64,000 nt of DNA, taken from the NCBI RefSeq assembly GCF_042684865.1, contig NZ_JBHUML010000003.1, positions 310,001 to 374,000 of the forward strand, read 5' to 3'. This document shows positions 61,145 through 64,000 of the stretch, one piece after another (position 1 is the first letter of the stretch; every line of letters begins with the position of its first letter). Source of the DNA: Salibacterium lacus. Its GTDB lineage: Bacteria > Bacillota > Bacilli > Bacillales > Marinococcaceae. The notes under the pieces are model-generated. The model was not told the DNA's origin. It searched no databases and saw nothing but the letters and a program-made list of their open reading frames with translations. The position numbers and the translations under genes are program-made.

Positions 61145-62389
61145 TCACCCCGCTTCTTCCTGTCGTTGTTTTCGTTTCAGGAGATTAATATCCCTTCTGA
61201 TCCAAAAAGAAATAATTAAAGCCACAGCAATCATCACCCCGAAAATATACAGCGTCGCCGTGTAACTTTGCGTCGCCTCACGGACAGTGGAAGATATGCT
61301 CGGCCCTGCAAGGCCTGCTGCCGCCCAGGCGGTAAGGATGTAGCCGTGGATCGCCCCCAGCTCTTTGGTGCCGAAAAGATCGCCGATATAAGCAGGGATG
61401 GATGCAAAACCGCCGCCGTAACACGAAATGATAATAAACAGAAGAATCTGAAATACAATAACCTGACCCATGACCGGAAGCATAAAATAAGCAGCAACCT
61501 GGATAACAAAAAATGCTGTGTAAACATTGGCACGGCCGATGTAATCAGAAACCGACGCCCAGATAATGCGGCCGAGTCCATTGAAAAATCCCATAATTCC
61601 AACCATTGTTGCTGCCGCCGCTGATGAAAGCCCTGCAATTTCCTCCCCCATCGGAGCAGCTACAGCCAGTATAGCTATACCGCACGTTACGTTAATAAAC
61701 AGCATCAGCCATAGAAACCAGAAGCGTCTCGTTTTTACCGCTTCATTGGCAGTAAGCTCGGACAGGTCTGCGTTTTTCTTCGTTTTTTCCTGTGCTTTAT
61801 CCTGCATGTAACCTTCAGGCGGACGTTCCAGATACAATGCAGAAGCCGTCATAAAGCAAAGAAAAATAATACCGATGATAAAAAATGTATTAGCAATACC
61901 GACGGTCCCCATAAGTGCTTCCTGCAGCGGGCTGAAGATGACAGCGGAGAATCCGAATCCCATGATTGCAAGTCCTGTTGCCAGCCCTCTTCGATCCGGA
62001 AACCATTTAACGAGGGAAGAAACTGGTGTAATATAACCGATACCCAGTCCAATACCGCCGAAGACGCCGTAAGAAATAAGAAGAAGAATGAGTGACTCTA
62101 CCATCACAGCCAATCCGGAACCGAGCACACCGGCACCGAAAAAACCAGCTGCTGTAAGACCAGCCACCCGGGGCCCGTATTTTTCTACGAAGCGGCCCAG
62201 AAATGCTGCTGACAGACCAAGAAATAAAATAGCCAGACTGAACGCGAAGTTGACCCAGAATAAGTCCCAGCCCAGCTCTTCCTGCAGTGGATTGGTAAAT
62301 ACGCTCCATGCATACACCGAACCGATGGAGATGTGAATACCAACTGCCGATAATGCAATCAACCATCTGTTTTTCTGTTTTCCAGCCAT
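61145..62389 (-). CDS. OFA-family MFS transporter (oxalate/formate antiporter type)
   Basis: 414 residues, 12 membrane helices. GIHISIGSVYAWSVFTNPLQ near residue 17 and GGIGLGIGYITPVSSLVKWFPDRRGLATGLAIMGFG are OFA hallmarks. ATG 62389 has AAGGGGTGG 5 nt upstream; the frame open to 62488 is not conserved. First gene of the FDH operon, replacing the FocA-type carrier found in B. subtilis. Probable formate or oxalate exchange. Confidence 0.9.
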   Translation of the reverse strand: MAGKQKNRWLIALSAVGIHISIGSVYAWSVFTNPLQEELGWDLFWVNFAFSLAILFLGLSAAFLGRFVEKYGPRVAGLTAAGFFGAGVLGSGLAVMVESLILLLISYGVFGGIGLGIGYITPVSSLVKWFPDRRGLATGLAIMGFGFSAVIFSPLQEALMGTVGIANTFFIIGIIFLCFMTASALYLERPPEGYMQDKAQEKTKKNADLSELTANEAVKTRRFWFLWLMLFINVTCGIAILAVAAPMGEEIAGLSSAAAATMVGIMGFFNGLGRIIWASVSDYIGRANVYTAFFVIQVAAYFMLPVMGQVIVFQILLFIIISCYGGGFASIPAYIGDLFGTKELGAIHGYILTAWAAAGLAGPSISSTVREATQSYTATLYIFGVMIAVALIISFWIRRDINLLKRKQRQEEAG

Positions 62390-62494
62390 TCGATTCCACC
62401 CCTTCTGTTTTGGTTGGTTCCTGCTTAAATAAAAAACGACGTTTCCCCAAAACAAATGACATAATTGTCTTGAAAAAACGACGCACACAGTTGA

Positions 62495-62514
62495 AGCAGG
62501 AACGCTGCTACACC
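62495..62514. promoter_or_regulatory. Dyad repeat AGCAG-N5-CTGCT-ACACC (copy 1)
   Basis: AGCAGGAACGCTGCTACACC; inverted arms AGCAG/CTGCT. Direct repeat partner 59 nt away. Candidate operator for formate genes. Confidence 0.55.
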
Positions 62515-62553
62515 TAAAAGAAATCGCTTACAAAAATCCGCGCAGATGATAAT

Positions 62554-62573
62554 AGCAGGGTCGCTGCTACACC
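62554..62573. promoter_or_regulatory. Dyad repeat AGCAG-N5-CTGCT-ACACC (copy 2)
   Basis: Differs from copy 1 only at two bases of the 5-nt spacer. Same orientation. Confidence 0.55.
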
Positions 62574-62734
62574 GGTCCACCTTCACATAATATTCATATT
62601 TTCCTCATTCTACAACGGCTGCCCTGCTTTTTCAATAACTTTGATAATTCCGATTATTCGGACATATAATTGATTCCTATTCCGGATATTGATATGATGA
62701 AGGCATCAAATTCGGCTGCAGGAGGGGGAGGTTG

Positions 62735-63538
62735 ATGACAAGCCATATCAGTGAACCGCGTCCCATCACATCGTACCGGGCAGGTGTGGTGAGTGCAGCG
62801 GCAGATACCATCGTGAAGGAGACACCACTGACCATTTATGTAAATAGAGAAGAATTTGCCACCATGGTTTGTTCCCCGGAACATCTTCGTGAAATGGTGG
62901 TGGGCTTTCTTGCTTCTGAGGGAATTATTTTAGTTTACAGTGATATCCTTCGTCTGGAGCTGGACGAGGAATCCGGATTTGCCTACGTTCACCTTTACAA
63001 AAAGCCCAACCTTTCTTTCTCCGGACATTCCAAGCGTTTCATCGGGTCATGCTGCGGTAAAAGCCGGCAGTTCTATTTTCACAATGACATGAAAATGGCG
63101 AAAACGGCCCGTACATCCGCCCAATTGTCTCCGTCACGCTGTGCTTCCTTGATGCAGGCGATGCAGGAGGACAGCGAAGCATTCCACCAAACCGGGGGTG
63201 TTCATAATGCTGCTCTTTGTTCAACGGATGAACTGCTTCTTTCGCGCATGGACATCGGGCGCCATAATGCGCTTGATAAACTGTACGGACACTGTCTCAT
63301 GCATCACTGGAGTGTGCGCGATAAGGTTCTTGTCTTCAGCGGCAGATTGTCCTCGGAAGTACTGACAAAAGCAGCCAAAATAGGTGTCGGTATCGTACTT
63401 TCCAAGTCCGCTCCAACCAGTCTCGCTATTGACCTGGCCGATGACCTCAATATTACCGCTGTCGGTTTTGTGCGTGGAGACAAGCTGAATGTCTATACGC
63501 ATTGCGAACGTATTTTTGAAGAAGGAGTGCATTCATGA
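62735..63538 (+). CDS. fdhD: Formate dehydrogenase accessory sulfurtransferase
   Basis: 267 residues. Transfers sulfur from a cysteine desulfurase to the Mo cofactor of FDH. FIGSCCGKSRQFYF carries the sulfur-relay Cys pair, here adjacent rather than CxxC. GVHNAAL, SRMDIGRHNALDKLYGH and VFSGRLSSEVLTKAAKIGV are FdhD signatures. ATG 62735 sits after a long GGAGGGGGAGG site. Overlaps the next small gene by 4 nt. Confidence 0.94.
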   Translation: MTSHISEPRPITSYRAGVVSAAADTIVKETPLTIYVNREEFATMVCSPEHLREMVVGFLASEGIILVYSDILRLELDEESGFAYVHLYKKPNLSFSGHSKRFIGSCCGKSRQFYFHNDMKMAKTARTSAQLSPSRCASLMQAMQEDSEAFHQTGGVHNAALCSTDELLLSRMDIGRHNALDKLYGHCLMHHWSVRDKVLVFSGRLSSEVLTKAAKIGVGIVLSKSAPTSLAIDLADDLNITAVGFVRGDKLNVYTHCERIFEEGVHS

Positions 63539-63774
63539 TGAGTTCATGCCCTGTAGACCACAGCCTTGATGATGTGAAACAAAAACTGGAAGATCAAAAA
63601 GATGTCATGCCGGCTCCATTATATCATGATACCGCCCGTTTTTTTCACGACGGTCAGCCTCAGTCGATTTTAAATGAAGGATTTCATCTGCTGAAAAAAT
63701 ACGATCTCGCCGGGGAGGCAGAAAAGGAAAAAAGAAATGCTGCACTGCAACAGCTCGTGCAGCGCGGGGAGTAG
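63535..63774 (+). CDS. Small conserved-looking protein co-encoded with fdhD
   Basis: 79 residues, soluble, His/Asp/Lys rich (SCPVDHSLDDVKQKLEDQ; PAPLYHDTARFFHDG). AAGGAG 8 nt upstream of the ATG. Overlaps fdhD by 4 nt (ATGA), so translation is coupled. No family recognised. Perfect terminator follows. By position, a formate dehydrogenase or Mo-cofactor helper. Confidence 0.75.
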   Translation: MMSSCPVDHSLDDVKQKLEDQKDVMPAPLYHDTARFFHDGQPQSILNEGFHLLKKYDLAGEAEKEKRNAALQQLVQRGE

Positions 63775-63801
63775 CACACAACCAGAGCGCATAGTAGAAG
63801 A

Positions 63802-63836
63802 ACCAGGCAGGGAGGGGCTCCCTGCCTGGTTTTGTT
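63802..63836 (+). terminator. Terminator of the fdhD operon
   Basis: Perfect 12-bp stem ACCAGGCAGGGA/TCCCTGCCTGGT, loop GGGGC, then TTTTGTT. Confidence 0.9.
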
Positions 63837-63854
63837 CAACTGTTAATAGTTGTG

Positions 63855-64000
63855 TTACTCATGGCTGTGGTTATGACCTTCATGGTCGTGGCTGCTGTGA
63901 TCGTGCCCTTCATGGCTGGTCTCTTCCTGATTCTCTGATGAGCTTCCGGTGTCTACGGAAAATTGAAGGGCGGTTTTCATGTTTTCGATATTTTGTCTCA
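63855..64000 (-). CDS. His-rich C-terminal end of an unidentified protein (5' part outside window)
   Basis: Last 47 or so residues. Reads QNIENMKTALQFSVDTG then an acidic Ser/Glu linker and a His-rich tail (HEGHDHSSHDHEGHNHSHE, stop). Such tails bind Zn or Ni in metal transporters, metallochaperones and zinc-binding proteins. Too little is visible to name it. Confidence 0.7.
   Translation of the reverse strand, partial: RQNIENMKTALQFSVDTGSSSENQEETSHEGHDHSSHDHEGHNHSHE

Larger units (their letters stand above)
62390..62734. other. Divergent control region between OFA-FDH operon and fdhD
   Basis: 345 nt without a gene. Holds two 20-bp dyad direct repeats (listed separately) and AT-rich sequence near fdhD. 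No confident -10/-35 pair assigned. Confidence 0.6.

Noticed and set aside
62390..62734. Molybdenum-cofactor riboswitch upstream of formate genes
   Set aside because: I cannot recognise the Moco RNA fold; the dyad repeats look like protein sites.
1..64000. CRISPR array, prophage, IS transposase, tRNA or rRNA
   Set aside because: No regularly spaced direct repeats, phage structural genes, DDE/HUH transposase motifs or RNA gene signatures were seen on either strand.

Overview
The window looks like chromosome of an endospore-forming Bacillaceae species of moderate GC. The pointers are a splA-splB pair for repair of spore DNA, an inositol operon laid out as in Bacillus, bdbC-bdbD, an yrhD/yrhE/yrhF-like formate dehydrogenase cluster, AGGAGG-type ribosome binding sites and frequent TTG/GTG starts. 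A BCCT osmolyte transporter and acidic proteins would fit a salt-tolerant or alkaliphilic relative, but the genus cannot be fixed from this sequence. I see no rRNA, tRNA, CRISPR array, phage or transposase gene.

Layout. 1-2650: end of a CYP152 peroxygenase gene, an O-methyltransferase and an alpha/beta hydrolase. 2651-3562: gene-free, with repeats and the iol terminator. 3563-15121: inositol regulon on the minus strand (iolA-B-C-D, a broken second dehydrogenase, iolE, a broken sodium symporter, iolG, iolJ) with iolR divergent. 15165-24966: a tautomerase, PTS IIA and a stop-containing IIB, then a minus-strand sugar operon (binding protein, an unclassified 830-residue protein, two ABC permeases, lacZ) with a clear SigA promoter carrying a cre. 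25313-25601: a MITE-like element. 25604-35966: hexuronate operon (uxaC, uxuA, uxuB, TRAP dctP/Q/M, GH31 glycosidase) with a divergent ROK regulator. 36337-45468: an S-layer-homology protein, a luciferase-like oxidoreductase, a small membrane protein, a candidate small RNA, a TraB-family protein, a UbiD decarboxylase, a fructokinase and splAB. 45503-49084: remains of a MntA/HepT toxin-antitoxin pair, two small membrane proteins, a secreted propeller-like protein and a HAAS/PadR pair. 49176-57149: an MHYT-GGDEF-EAL protein, a heme O synthase, a BCCT carrier, a NERD protein and bdbDC. 57283-63774: formate dehydrogenase island with fdhD divergent. The window ends in the His-rich tail of an unidentified gene.

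How it works together. Three carbon-uptake modules lie side by side: inositol, a beta-galactoside-type oligosaccharide, and glucuronate or glucuronides. All three control regions carry cre-like boxes, which fits CcpA control. Gene decay is a recurring theme: the inositol symporter, second inositol dehydrogenase, PTS IIB, MntA, HepT and one small membrane protein each carry nonsense or frameshift lesions, and intact genes surround them.

The least explained items are the 830-residue protein in the lac operon, a candidate small RNA at 39726-39971 with a consensus promoter, a terminator and three CU-rich motifs, a four-copy interspersed repeat family, and paired 20-bp dyad repeats between fdhD and the formate dehydrogenase operon.
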